Shown: one piece after another, positions 26,407 to 35,361 of the stretch | How positions within the stretch are numbered: the first letter of the stretch is position 1 | Layout: each line of letters begins with the position of its first letter | Assembly: GCF_014697625.1 (NCBI RefSeq) | Contig: NZ_JACJSG010000020.1 | Span: 1-64,000, forward strand | DNA from: Anabaena azotica FACHB-119 | Lineage (GTDB): Bacteria; Cyanobacteriota; Cyanobacteriia; Cyanobacteriales; Nostocaceae | Direction of reading: 5' to 3' | DNA length: 64,000 nucleotides | The notes under the pieces: model-generated | The model's input: only the letters and a program-made list of their open reading frames with translations | What the model was told of the DNA's origin: nothing | Databases searched by the model: none | Made by a program: the position numbers and the translations under genes

Positions 26407-26946
26407 GTGCAAATTCACTCCCACGCAGAATTTGAACCTAGCCCAAATAACCCTACTGAACAGGGTTTACAAAAAGTTCTCCAGCGTCTTGTGCAAACAA
26501 TGCAAAGGGACGCATTAGTGAGACAAACGACGAACAACCTCAGAGAATCGCTGCAAGTTGATCGGGTAGTGTTATATTACTTTTACTCGCAATGGCACGG
26601 ACAAGTCACCTTTGAAGCATTAAGTGCGGAAGAATTTTCCATATTAGGGTCAACTGGGCCAGATGAATGTTTTAATGATGAGTATGCAGCCTTGTATTTA
26701 GCGGGACGTACAAAAGCGATCGCTGATATTGAATCAGAAATCATCAACCCTTGTCACCGCAACTTCCTCCGCACTCTGCAAGTCCGCGCTAACCTAGTCG
26801 TACCCGTTTTAGTCCCCAAAGGATTATGGGGACTGCTAATTGCCCATCACTGTCAAGCACCCCATTCTTGGACAACATCAGATATACAACTAATGCAGTC
26901 AGGAGCGGAAACTTTAGCCACATCGCCTTACATCTTGGAAAGTTGA
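26407..26946 (+). CDS. Stand-alone GAF-domain protein, candidate DXCF-type cyanobacteriochrome
   Basis: A 179-residue protein that is essentially one GAF domain. It has the cyanobacteriochrome core (VRANLVVPVLVPKGLWGLLIAHHC), the canonical bilin-binding Cys-His dyad C116-H117 in NPCHRNFL, and a DXCF motif at 86-89 (DECF, C88). The 28-residue spacing of the two cysteines equals that of TePixJ, a blue/green DXCF photoreceptor. No output domain, second GAF or coiled coil is present, and the last helix ends early (TLATSPYILES). Start is GTG 26407 without an obvious ribosome binding site. It may bind a phycobilin as a single-domain photosensor, or be a remnant of a larger sensor. Chromophore binding is inferred. 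Confidence 0.75.
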   Translation: MQIHSHAEFEPSPNNPTEQGLQKVLQRLVQTMQRDALVRQTTNNLRESLQVDRVVLYYFYSQWHGQVTFEALSAEEFSILGSTGPDECFNDEYAALYLAGRTKAIADIESEIINPCHRNFLRTLQVRANLVVPVLVPKGLWGLLIAHHCQAPHSWTTSDIQLMQSGAETLATSPYILES

Positions 26947-26997
26947 ACTAGGCAGGGGAAAAATCAATTTAAAATACCTCTGAGATTGAATTTAACT

Positions 26998-27119
26998 AAA
27001 ACTTACGCAACTGGCAGATTTTTTCTGTAGGGTGTGTGAGGAGCGATAATATTTGAACGTAGTCATGAGACTTGTAGCGTCACGCACCAACCACCAATTG
27101 TGACACTTGCATAAGTCCT
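26998..27119 (-). mobile_element. 122-bp MITE, copy 2
   Basis: An inverted near-identical copy of the element at 6017-6138, with ends AAAACTTACGCAA and TTGCATAAGTCCT, slightly degenerate compared with copy 1. It lies just downstream of the GAF gene. The very high identity implies recent movement or homogenisation. Confidence 0.85.
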
Positions 27120-27315
27120 GTGAAAATTAACAACGAACAAATCAGGGTTAGAAAAAACGTGAGTGAATACTCTGACAAATGTTGAGATAGATCCGGGTAA
27201 TGGATAGCCTTGCAGGGGAGAGGAATTGAAGTGGGGTTTTGCAGATCCCGTGAAAAGTCAGATAATTTCGTAGGGCGCTGCACTGCCCACCACCAGCTTA
27301 TTGAGAAGATGCAAG
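27120..27315. other. Intergenic region before the MidA-type gene
   Basis: No gene is visible. Positions 27243-27260 repeat the end of the 24618-24834 element (agatcccgtgaaaagtca), followed by a gtagggcgctgcactgccca unit. The methyltransferase promoter should lie here. Confidence 0.45.
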
Positions 27316-28671
27316 ATGTCAGTGAACCCTCCGTCAGTGCTACAAAAAGCCATAGCCCAACGCATTGCTAACAGCCCCGAAAGGCGAATAACCTTTGCAG
27401 AATATATGGACATGGTGCTATACCATCCCGAACAAGGTTATTATTCTAGCAATGCCGTAAAAATTGGCTTCAAAGGCGGTGATTTTTTCACCTCCGTTAA
27501 TCTCGGCGCTGACTTTGGCGATTTACTAGCAGAACAATTCGCCCAAATGTGGGATATTTTAGGGCAACCCGTACCCTTTTATTTGGTAGAAATGGGTGCA
27601 GGACAAGGACTGTTAGCTTTACATATCCTCAAATATATCCAGGCGCAATATCCCCAATTATTTGCCGCCTTGCAATACCTAATTGTAGAAAAGTCCCCAG
27701 GCTTAAAGCAAGAACAGCAGCAACGCTTACAAGAGTTTCCTGTGCGCTGGTGTAATTGGGAAGAGATAGAATCTAACTCAATTATTGGCTGCTTCTTCTC
27801 CAATGAGTTAGTAGATGCTTTCCCAGTGCATCAGTTCATGATAGAAGCAGGCGAGTTGCGAGAGATTTATGTAACCTTGCGGGGAGATGAGGGAGTGGGG
27901 GGAGATGGGGGAGATGAGGGAGATGAGGGAGATGAGGGAGCAGAGGAGCAGAGGAGCAACCCACCCCTAACCCCTCCCAGGAGGGGAAAGGAGCAGAGGA
28001 GCAGAGGAGCAGAGGAGCAGAGGAGCAGAGGAAGAAATACTTATTTCCCAGTCCCCAGTCCCCAGTCCCCAGACGAATTAACAGAAATAACCGCCGCACC
28101 CTCTACGCCTAAACTCGCCGAATATTTTGATTTAGTGGGGATTAATTTAGCCCAAGGTGGTTATGAGGATGGCTACCGTAGTGAAATTAATTTAGCAGCC
28201 CTTGATTGGTTGAGTATAGTAGCCGACCGCTTGCAACGCGGGTATGTGATAACAATTGATTATGGCTATCCTGCCAGCCGTTATTATAACCCCAGGCGAT
28301 CGCAAGGAACCCTACAGTGCTACTATCAACACCGTCACCATGACAACCCCTACATCAACATTGGACAGCAAGATATCACCGCCCATGTTGACTTTACCGC
28401 ATTGGAGAAATGGGGCGATCGCTGCGGTTTAGCAAAGCTGGGTTTTACCCAGCAAGCTTTATTCTTGATGGCTTTAGGATTAGGCTTACGTATCGCCGCC
28501 CTCTCCCACCAACAAATCTCCGTCCCTGAATTGCTAAATCGACGACAAGCCCTACACCAACTAATCGATCCCACAGGACTAGGAGGTTTTGGAGTTTTAA
28601 TTCAAAGCAAAGGACTGACAAAACAACAAGCTTCTCAACCACTCAAAGGTTTGACTGTACCGGGAGGTTAG
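27316..28671 (+). CDS. SAM-dependent methyltransferase, MidA/NDUFAF7 family, with repeat-derived insert
   Basis: A 451-residue protein of the MidA/NDUFAF7 family; the eukaryotic member methylates an arginine of a complex I subunit (the homologue of ndhH). Motifs are ITFAEYMDMVLYHPEQGYYS, GDFFTSVNLGADFGDLLAEQF, the SAM motif LVEMGAGQGLLALHIL, GCFFSNELVDAFPVHQF and VITIDYGYPA. Residues ~190-254 are a low-complexity G/D/E/Q/R insert encoded by gagatgagg and agaggagc repeats, a cccctcccaggaggggaaa palindrome and tandem ccccagt units. The frame is kept, and conserved sequence resumes (LAEYFDLVGINLAQGG). An upstream TTG at 27301 is possible, but ATG 27316 is preferred. Confidence 0.88.
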   Translation: MSVNPPSVLQKAIAQRIANSPERRITFAEYMDMVLYHPEQGYYSSNAVKIGFKGGDFFTSVNLGADFGDLLAEQFAQMWDILGQPVPFYLVEMGAGQGLLALHILKYIQAQYPQLFAALQYLIVEKSPGLKQEQQQRLQEFPVRWCNWEEIESNSIIGCFFSNELVDAFPVHQFMIEAGELREIYVTLRGDEGVGGDGGDEGDEGDEGAEEQRSNPPLTPPRRGKEQRSRGAEEQRSRGRNTYFPVPSPQSPDELTEITAAPSTPKLAEYFDLVGINLAQGGYEDGYRSEINLAALDWLSIVADRLQRGYVITIDYGYPASRYYNPRRSQGTLQCYYQHRHHDNPYINIGQQDITAHVDFTALEKWGDRCGLAKLGFTQQALFLMALGLGLRIAALSHQQISVPELLNRRQALHQLIDPTGLGGFGVLIQSKGLTKQQASQPLKGLTVPGG

Positions 28672-28876
28672 GGACTGGGGACTGGGGGGGAAAGGGGAAG
28701 GGGGGAAGGGGAAAGTAATCTATGGACTGTTGACTATTGACTATGGACTAATGACTAATGACTAATGACTAATAACCAAATAATTAAAACTCTATATTAA
28801 GAATGCTCAATCGGCTGTATATAGACTAGCATAACAGTGATTACTATGAGTCGAGCATCAGAGGGGAGTTACAATT
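28672..28876. repeat. Tandem repeats and leader of the 31-codon gene
   Basis: 28672-28710 is ggggaaagggg-type and 28720-28775 is gactaatgactaatgac-type tandem repeat. The last ~100 bases are the leader of the small membrane-peptide gene, ending in GAGGGGAG at 28861-28868. Confidence 0.55.
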
Positions 28877-28972
28877 ATGTCTACTCATGACCTAATAGTG
28901 CTAGTAACATTACTGAGTCCTGGCATCTTGCTTTCAGTTGTCATTATGGCAACATTTGCCGCAGGTGGCTGA
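28877..28972 (+). CDS. 31-residue single-helix membrane peptide
   Basis: A short open frame encoding 31 residues, beginning MSTHDLIVLVTLL and ending MATFAAGG. It is one continuous hydrophobic helix flanked by a short polar N-terminus and a small glycine-rich tail. GAGGGGAG lies eight bases before the ATG, a strong ribosome binding site that argues for real translation. Small peptides of this kind are common in cyanobacterial photosystem, cytochrome b6f and NDH-1 complexes, but this one does not match PsbJ, PsbK, PetG, PetN, PsaM or Psb30 as I know them. The function is unknown. Confidence 0.6.
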   Translation: MSTHDLIVLVTLLSPGILLSVVIMATFAAGG

Positions 28973-29113
28973 TCGCTAGATCCAGGCGTAGGGAGTAGAA
29001 AAACAACGTAAATCTGTTAACTGTCAACCGTCAACGTCAACAGTTAAATAACTACTCCCTGACAACGTAGAATCAAACGATGACAACGCGGCACAATCAA
29101 AGGAACGTGAAAA

Positions 29114-29992
29114 ATGAAGGTGGCATTTCTGGGAACTGGACTCATGGGACTACCAATGGCCCAAAGATTGTTAGCAGCAAATATAGAGGTAGTCGCTTAT
29201 AACCGTACCCCAGAAAAATTAGCACCATTACAAGCAGCAGGCGCGGAAGTAGTGACACATCCCCGCTACGCCATTCGAGAGGCTGAATGCGTCATCCTCA
29301 TGCTAACTAACGCCGCCGCAATATATCATGTATTGCTTTCGGATACATCTTGGCGGACTCTGGAAGGACGTACTATCATTCAGATGGGAACAATTACTTC
29401 CACCCAAAGCCAAGAAATTCGCAATTCTGTCATTGGTGGTGGCGGCGAATATATAGAAGCGCCAGTGTTAGGAAGTATACCCGAAGCCAAGGCGGGAACG
29501 CTGACGGTGATGGTAGGTGCTGAACCCGAACAATATGAACGCCGTCTAGATTTACTCAAGAATTTTGGCCCAGAACCTTTACTAATAGGGCCAGTAGGAA
29601 CAGCATCCGCTTTAAAATTAGCCTTAAATCAGTTAATAGCTTCATTAACTACTAGCTTTGCCTTGAGTTTAGCTTTTGTGCAGCGTCAAGGTATTGATGT
29701 AGATAAATTTATGGAAGTCCTGCGGGGAAGTGCGCTATATGCGCCTACCTTTGATAAAAAGCTGCAAAGAATGCTGGATGGGGATTATAGCAATCCCAAT
29801 TTTCCGACAAAACACTTACTCAAAGATACAGATTTATTTATTTCCGAAGCTCAATATTTAGGTTTGGATCTCAGCAGTATTGAAACTGTGCAGAAAATTT
29901 TACAAACAACAATGAAGATGTCGTTTGCTAATGAAGATTATTCTGCCATCTTTTCCATTATTAAAGATTGGGGAGAACCAAGCGGCGGTTAG
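29114..29992 (+). CDS. Beta-hydroxyacid dehydrogenase family NAD(P)-dependent oxidoreductase
   Basis: A 292-residue member of the 3-hydroxyisobutyrate/glyoxylate-succinic semialdehyde reductase family. The N-terminal Rossmann motif FLGTGLMGLPMA, the substrate-binding signature APVLGSIPEAKAGTLTVMVG and the catalytic lysine region GTASALKLALNQL are all seen. The C-terminal all-helical domain has the expected length. The reaction is reversible NAD(P)-dependent reduction of a 2- or 3-carbonyl acid; glyoxylate or succinic semialdehyde are likely substrates for this subgroup. ATG 29114 follows aaaggaacgtgaaaa, giving a usable binding site. It is monocistronic, with a palindromic element 15 bases after its stop. 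Confidence 0.88.
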   Translation: MKVAFLGTGLMGLPMAQRLLAANIEVVAYNRTPEKLAPLQAAGAEVVTHPRYAIREAECVILMLTNAAAIYHVLLSDTSWRTLEGRTIIQMGTITSTQSQEIRNSVIGGGGEYIEAPVLGSIPEAKAGTLTVMVGAEPEQYERRLDLLKNFGPEPLLIGPVGTASALKLALNQLIASLTTSFALSLAFVQRQGIDVDKFMEVLRGSALYAPTFDKKLQRMLDGDYSNPNFPTKHLLKDTDLFISEAQYLGLDLSSIETVQKILQTTMKMSFANEDYSAIFSIIKDWGEPSGG

Positions 29993-30007
29993 TAGGGGCG
30001 CATGGTT

Positions 30008-30058
30008 TGTAGTAAGGACTTTAGTCCTTTTCTCAGGGCTAGAGCTGCTTACTACGAA
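30008..30058. repeat. gtagtaaggactttagtcct element
   Basis: tttgtagtaaggactttagt...cttactacgaactg; nearly identical to 34362-34412, so the decayed helicase gene is bracketed by two copies of the same element in the same orientation. Confidence 0.75.
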
Positions 30059-30081
30059 CTGTTATATCCCCCTCTCAAGCT

Positions 30082-33000
30082 TCATGTTTGTTGTAGCTGT
30101 GCAATTCTTTCTACCAAAAGATTAACTTGAGCAGGTTTGTTGCGGAACCAGTCTGTTGACCATATTCGGTGGATTTTCCAACCAAGTTTTTCCAAGACTT
30201 GTTGTCTGAGGCGATCGCGATCGCGTGCAGTCGGTGAACTATGATAAGATGCACCATCGCACTCAATCCCCAACAAAAACTCACCTGGACGGTTTCTATT
30301 GACAACTGCCAAGTCAATGCGATAACCTGAGCATCCAACTTGGGAACGAATTATATATCCTCTTGAAGTTAAGGCGTGATAAACGTCTTCTTCAAATGGA
30401 GAGTCGAATTTAAGTTGGTCAGTATAAAAATTACCTTCTAGTCGTTCTCCACCACTAGCTGCGTACTCTAAGTAATCTCGTAGTAATCTTAAACCTTCGC
30501 TTTTGCTGCGTGATAAGTCGATGTCACCAGCCACAATGGAAGAAACTAATGTTATTTTACATTTTGCTCTGGTCACAGCTACATTCAGCCGTCGTTCCCC
30601 ACCTTGTTTATTGATGGGGCCGAAGTTAAGATTCAGCTTACCATCAGCATCATAACCATAGCCAACGCTAAGTATAATTGCATCTCGCTCATCACCTTGG
30701 ACGTTTTCCAGCGCTTTGAGGAAAAACTGGGGTGAATTATCGTTGCAAAATGCTTCAAAATCAGGATTATCTTTGCCTAAAATCTCAATTTGCTCCTGAA
30801 TAGCATCAGCTTGAGCTTCGCTAAAAGCAATAATACCCAGAGATTGAGCCGGAACAAGTTGAAAATGTTCTAAAGCCAATTGTGCAACTACTTGAGCCTC
30901 TCTTTGATTATCCTTACGTCCAGCGCGATCATATACACCATCAGGAACGTGTTTAAACTTTACGCCCAAATCTGGATTTTGAATTGGGTTAGGAAATGTT
31001 ACTAATTGAGAATCATAAAAATGCTGGTTAGAGAAAGCTATTAATCGTTCATCTCGACTACGATAATGCCATTTTAGTGTACGTCCAAACATAAAGTTTG
31101 AACATTCATCTAAAACACTTTCAGCATTTGCATCATCTTCGTCAATTATATCTTCATCATTGTCTTCCACTTTAAAAAATGATGTGGGAGGCAGTTGTTT
31201 TCTATCACCAATTATAATTACTTGATCAGTGCGGATAATTGAGGGAACCACATCCTCTGTGCGTAACTGAGAGGCTTCATCAAAAATGAGAACATCAAAA
31301 TGAACTTCATTAGCATCAATATATTGACTCACTGCAAGCGGACTCATCATCCAACAAGGTTTTAAGGCTTTAACTATATTTGGTATTCCCTTTTGTTTGT
31401 CATTCAGCAGTTTACGAATTGGTAAATGCTGTCTTCTTCTAGTTACTTCTTTCTTTAATCTTGGTAATTCAGATTGAATAACCGAAGCTTTTTCTCTGTT
31501 TTGCCAGCGTTGTAAATGAAACCGTTTTAGTCGTTCTCTAGCTAAATATAGTTGAGAGTTATCTAGCTTAAAAAATTCTTGTATTCGCTGTTCATGTACT
31601 GCTGGATTAAAATTTTTTAACTCTGTTTTTCTAGCCCAAATGGCATCTAAGCAGGTTTTATAAATTAGCTTTTCTAAAGAGGGATACCATTCTTCAGGTT
31701 CTATTTGACTATCACGCAAAGCATCAATAAACTTCTTATTTACCAGATTTTCTAGCTTTTCACAAGTCTCTTTGTAAGCCAACCATCCTTGAAAATCTTG
31801 CAGTTCAGAGTCAGCTAAATTTAAGAATCTTTCCAATTCTCCAAAAGTAATTTGATTATATGTTAGGTAACTATCTGTAATATCACTTTCTCTAAAGTAC
31901 GACAGAATGAAATTCCATCCCTGCTTAATCTCATTAACATTAGAGGAAAATCCGTTGACTATTTCAGATAATTCTCTTCGCCGTGAAGGTACATTTATAA
32001 TTTGCTGAACAGCATCACCAGGAAGAGAGTAATGTTGTAAACCAATCAACCAATCTAAAGCTGCTTCAATTGGTTTCAGATCCTCTTCACTAGACATTTG
32101 CGGGTCAAATAAAAAGCCAAAAATTTGATTGGGTAGATAGTCAACTTGACTGAGCTTATTTCGTAAGACAACAATAGGATTAGGTTTATTGTTTCGCAAA
32201 GCTTCTATAAAAGCCTGAGCGCCTAAACTTTCAAGTTGATCATAAATTTCTTTAAACCTCAACCAGTCTCGAAAGTTCCGTATATCAGTTTTGGCTAGAC
32301 TTAGAAAATTTGCCAAATCAGTAAATAAAATTTGCTTGTGCGGTAGCACTTGCCCAAAAATATCACTTTCATTGAAGTATAAAAGCAGAAAATTTATTCC
32401 TTGTTGAAAATCTTCATTGAAAGATTCTAATTTCTGAATTAATTTAGCTAACTCTTGGCGCAGAGAAGGAGAATTTACAATATGCTGAACCGCAACCGTA
32501 GGTAGTGAATACTGTTTTAATTTGTTCAGCCAGCTTAAAGCTTGTTCAATCTGTCTTAATTCCGCTTGCGTAGCAAATTCTGGATTAAATAAAGAGCCGA
32601 AAATCTGACGAGATGGGTAATTGCTTTGATACAGTTCGTTGCGTGCGGCTTGTATTTTAACAGCTTGTACTAAATCTTGTTTTAATTCTTTATATGAAAG
32701 CTGTACCTCTGTAGTGCGTAGTCTTTTTAAAAGCTTAATATCACGCCTGTATCTAGGATTCAAAACTCGAAAAATCCAAAAGCGACTGTATTTTTGAAAT
32801 CTATTGGCTAAACCTGGTAATTCAGAGGAGAATAAATCAGAATGATATTTTTGGTTAATAAAGGGTTCATTTTCTTCTAAAAACTTAATATCTGCTTGCA
32901 ACTTAGTAAACGCATTCTCAGCAGTTGAAATATCCACTAACGTCCAATCGTTAGGTAAATTAGCAGGAGCATTTAATATATGCTTCAAAGCAGGAAGATA

Positions 33001-34156
33001 AGTTTCTACATTTTCTAGATTCAATAGGGTTTCAACTCCTAAAATCCTTTGTAAGGATTGACTCAACTCCTGAATTAGAGAAATAGATTTTTGGAATTTA
33101 TCAAGTTTTTGAGAAATTTCTAACTCCTGGGATTCTGAAATGAACTTTGATTTACTTCTTTCCCAAATATTTGTGATTTCTTCTCTTAAAAATGGTATGA
33201 ATGAAGAAAGATGATTCAATAAATCTAAAACTTCTGGAGAAGGCATTCTCATCGCAATTTCTCTAACATCCTGCCTCAAAATGTTAAAAGCATTACGAGC
33301 GATCGCAACATTTACCTGAGTCCAATTCTCTGGTAATTGCAGTGGTGCTTTTGATACATATGATAGAGCTTGATAGTAAGTGTCTAATGACTCTAGATTA
33401 GATATAGGTTGAAGTTGTATAATTGATGATAATTGTTGACTAAGCTTTTGAGTTACCAAAATCGCTTGTTGAAAATCCGCTAGTTTCTCTCTAATTTCTA
33501 ATTCAAGCTCATAAGAATATGATTTAAGGGAACTTTTTGCCCAAATCGTTGTCTTCTCTCCCTTGAAGAATGGCAAAAACTGAGCTAACTGATTTAATAA
33601 ATTTTTGGCTTCAACCAAGCGAATTTGATTCCATTGATTGAAGTTAGACAAGATAACATTAATGTTAGGAACGCCTTGACGTTCTTTTTGCAAAATCTCA
33701 CCATAAAATAAGTGGTGAAAGTAAAGCCTCCTCTGGCTTGTCCTTGTCATACCAAGTTAGCGTACCCATTGCTAAGAATAAGCTATTGAATCCTCGTTCT
33801 TCAATTGATTTACGTGCTTCAGTACGCAATGTCTTCAGCCGCTTGATTTGCTCGTTTCCTGTTTGACGAGTAATTAATTCAAGAGGATTTTTTGATGAAG
33901 ATAATGCTTTAGTGCTTTTCGACAGCACATTATCTTGAAAGTCGCTATCAACAATGGAAAATTTGAATGTTTTCCTTTTTTCTACAAAGTCTGTAAAGAT
34001 AATATCTAATTCGTCTGTCAGCACTTCCAATGTTCGGCGGTTGTCTGGTTGAAACTTAATCAAAGGATTCTTACGCCCTAAATCAGCCAATCCAGCTTTC
34101 CATTTAGCAATCTTTTGAATAATTTTCTGTTGAGCTTCTTGATTAAGCGGCTTCAC
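30082..34156 (-). pseudogene. DUF4011-type SF1 helicase fused to a Vsr/DUF559-like nuclease, internally deleted and frameshifted
   Basis: Two overlapping reverse-strand frames form one damaged gene. The N-terminal piece (33698-34156, GTG start, 152 residues) is a DUF4011 domain ending FLAMGTLTWYDKDKPEE...LSPLIL. The large piece (30082-33750) holds a long helical region and the C-terminal SF1 motifs: DEASQL (Walker B), GDRKQLPPTSFF, WHYRSRDERL, NVQGDERDAIILSVGYG and NVAVTRAK. It ends in a nuclease-like domain (GYRIDLAVV, LGIECDGASYHSS, RDRDRLRQQVLEKLGW). The Walker A motif expected between DUF4011 and the rest is missing, so DNA was probably lost at the junction as well as the frame. Relatives of this architecture are common in defence islands; a defence role is inference. 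Confidence 0.75.
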
Positions 34157-34424
34157 GTTTATTCTTTAGCATAAATACTTGTTGTTTAATATTATACATA
34201 AATTTTTATACAAGTATTCGTCACTTTATTACAAGGAATTTACAAATTTTTATTGTATTGAATTAAATAATATTAATAAGTTTAAAGTACTATTTTAGCC
34301 TTGCTACAAGAGTAGATTTTTCTATATAACTACTAAAAGTTAGAGGGGCGGACAAGGTTTGTAGTAAGGACTTTAGTCCTTTTCTCTGGGCTAGAGCCGC
34401 TTACTACGAACTGTCCCCAATTCT
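34157..34424. other. A+T-rich gap with a palindromic element downstream of ccmK4
   Basis: 34180-34330 is strongly A+T-rich with no gene. The palindromic element gtagtaaggactttagtcct... occupies 34362-34412. It lies downstream of ccmK4 and upstream of the decayed helicase gene. Confidence 0.55.
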
Positions 34425-34778
34425 CTAACGCCCGTTACTAGAACGGATGATGGGATTTTCTACAGAATCACGATACTGTTGAACTGCATCTGTGTAACCG
34501 ATAGGTAGCACAGCTTCAACGTTTTCATGGGGGCGGGGAATAATTACCCAAGACTCTAAAGTACCACCGTGAACATTCTGTGCTGCTTCCACACCAGCAG
34601 CCATTGCTGTCTTAACTTCGGAAACGTCTCCACGAATATTTACTGTAAAACGAGCGCTACCAACTCGGATATAGCCTACGAGAGTAACACGGCCAGCTTT
34701 AACCATAGCATCTGCTGCTGCTAACACAGCCGGGAAACCCTTAGTTTCTAACGCTCCCACTGCTTGTAATGACGACAT
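34425..34778 (-). CDS. ccmK4: Carboxysome shell protein CcmK4
   Basis: A 117-residue BMC-domain protein forming hexameric tiles of the beta-carboxysome shell. The family core is obvious: ALETKGFPAVLAAADAMVKAGRVTLVGY, GSARFTVNIRGDVSEVKTAMAAG and VIIPRPHENVEAVLPIGY. The C-terminal extension (~100-117, DSVENPIIRSSNGR) is typical of CcmK4 rather than CcmK1/K2. It lies downstream of ccmK3 on the same strand, 88 bases away. The CcmK3-CcmK4 pair is usually encoded apart from the main ccmK1K2LMN cluster, as here. The products can form mixed hexamers that tune shell permeability. Confidence 0.93.
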   Translation of the reverse strand: MSSLQAVGALETKGFPAVLAAADAMVKAGRVTLVGYIRVGSARFTVNIRGDVSEVKTAMAAGVEAAQNVHGGTLESWVIIPRPHENVEAVLPIGYTDAVQQYRDSVENPIIRSSNGR

Positions 34779-34866
34779 TTAGTAATCTCCTGTATGAATA
34801 ATAATTTTATGTGGCGTACCAGTTTATTGTACGCAGCTACGCTACATAAGCTGATAGCAAAATTGC

Positions 34867-35178
34867 TTAGAAAGCCCTAAAAGGCTCTGATTTTGAGGTA
34901 AAGTGAATGGGAAGAATATCTTCCACATTTGCTGGAGGGTTGGGAACTATGTAATGGGTGATTACTTCACCACCATATGCTTGTTCACCAGCCTCAATTC
35001 CCGCCTCAACGGCTCTTTTTACTTCCGCAACTTGTCCCCGCACAGCAACTAACAAACGAGCGCTTTCTGCTTGACCATAATATACAAGGGTAACTGCGGC
35101 AGATTTTACCATCGCATCTGCTGCCGCTAACACAGCCGGAAATCCTAAAGTTTCGATTACGCCAACCGCCATTGGCAT
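34867..35178 (-). CDS. ccmK3: Carboxysome shell protein CcmK3
   Basis: A 103-residue BMC-domain shell protein: GVIETLGFPAVLAAADAMVKSAAVTLVYY, ESARLLVAVRGQVAEVKRAVEAG and HYIVPNPPANVEDILP. The YYGQAESAR pore-region sequence differs from the KIGSGR of CcmK1/K2, and the protein lacks the C-terminal tail of CcmK4, which supports CcmK3. ATG 35178 sits eight bases after AGGAG. A longer in-frame start at 35316 would add ~46 residues encoded by repeat-like DNA and is rejected. First gene of the ccmK3-ccmK4 unit and divergent from the hydrolase gene at 35362. Confidence 0.92.
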   Translation of the reverse strand: MPMAVGVIETLGFPAVLAAADAMVKSAAVTLVYYGQAESARLLVAVRGQVAEVKRAVEAGIEAGEQAYGGEVITHYIVPNPPANVEDILPIHFTSKSEPFRAF

Positions 35179-35361
35179 GGCATTAGCTCCTGATACAAAA
35201 AAGTTAAGTGATATTAATTGTACGAGGCTTTCGACTCCATTGTGATACTGAGGGGGAAATTTCTTTTGGGGGGAAGGGGGAAAGGGGAAAGGGGGAAAAT
35301 AATTAACAACTGTCAACTGTCAACTGTCAACTGCCAACTGTCACCTGATAAACTAGAATTT
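35179..35361. repeat. Divergent promoter region with heptamer and ggggaaa repeats
   Basis: 35260-35297 is ggggaaagg-type and 35307-35345 is caactgt heptamer repeat. The promoters of ccmK3 (leftward) and the hydrolase (rightward) must lie here. Confidence 0.5.

Noticed and set aside
35179..35316. Longer CcmK3 start at 35316
   Set aside because: The added ~46 residues are encoded by ggggaaa-type repeat DNA, while ATG 35178 has AGGAG eight bases upstream and gives the family N-terminus.
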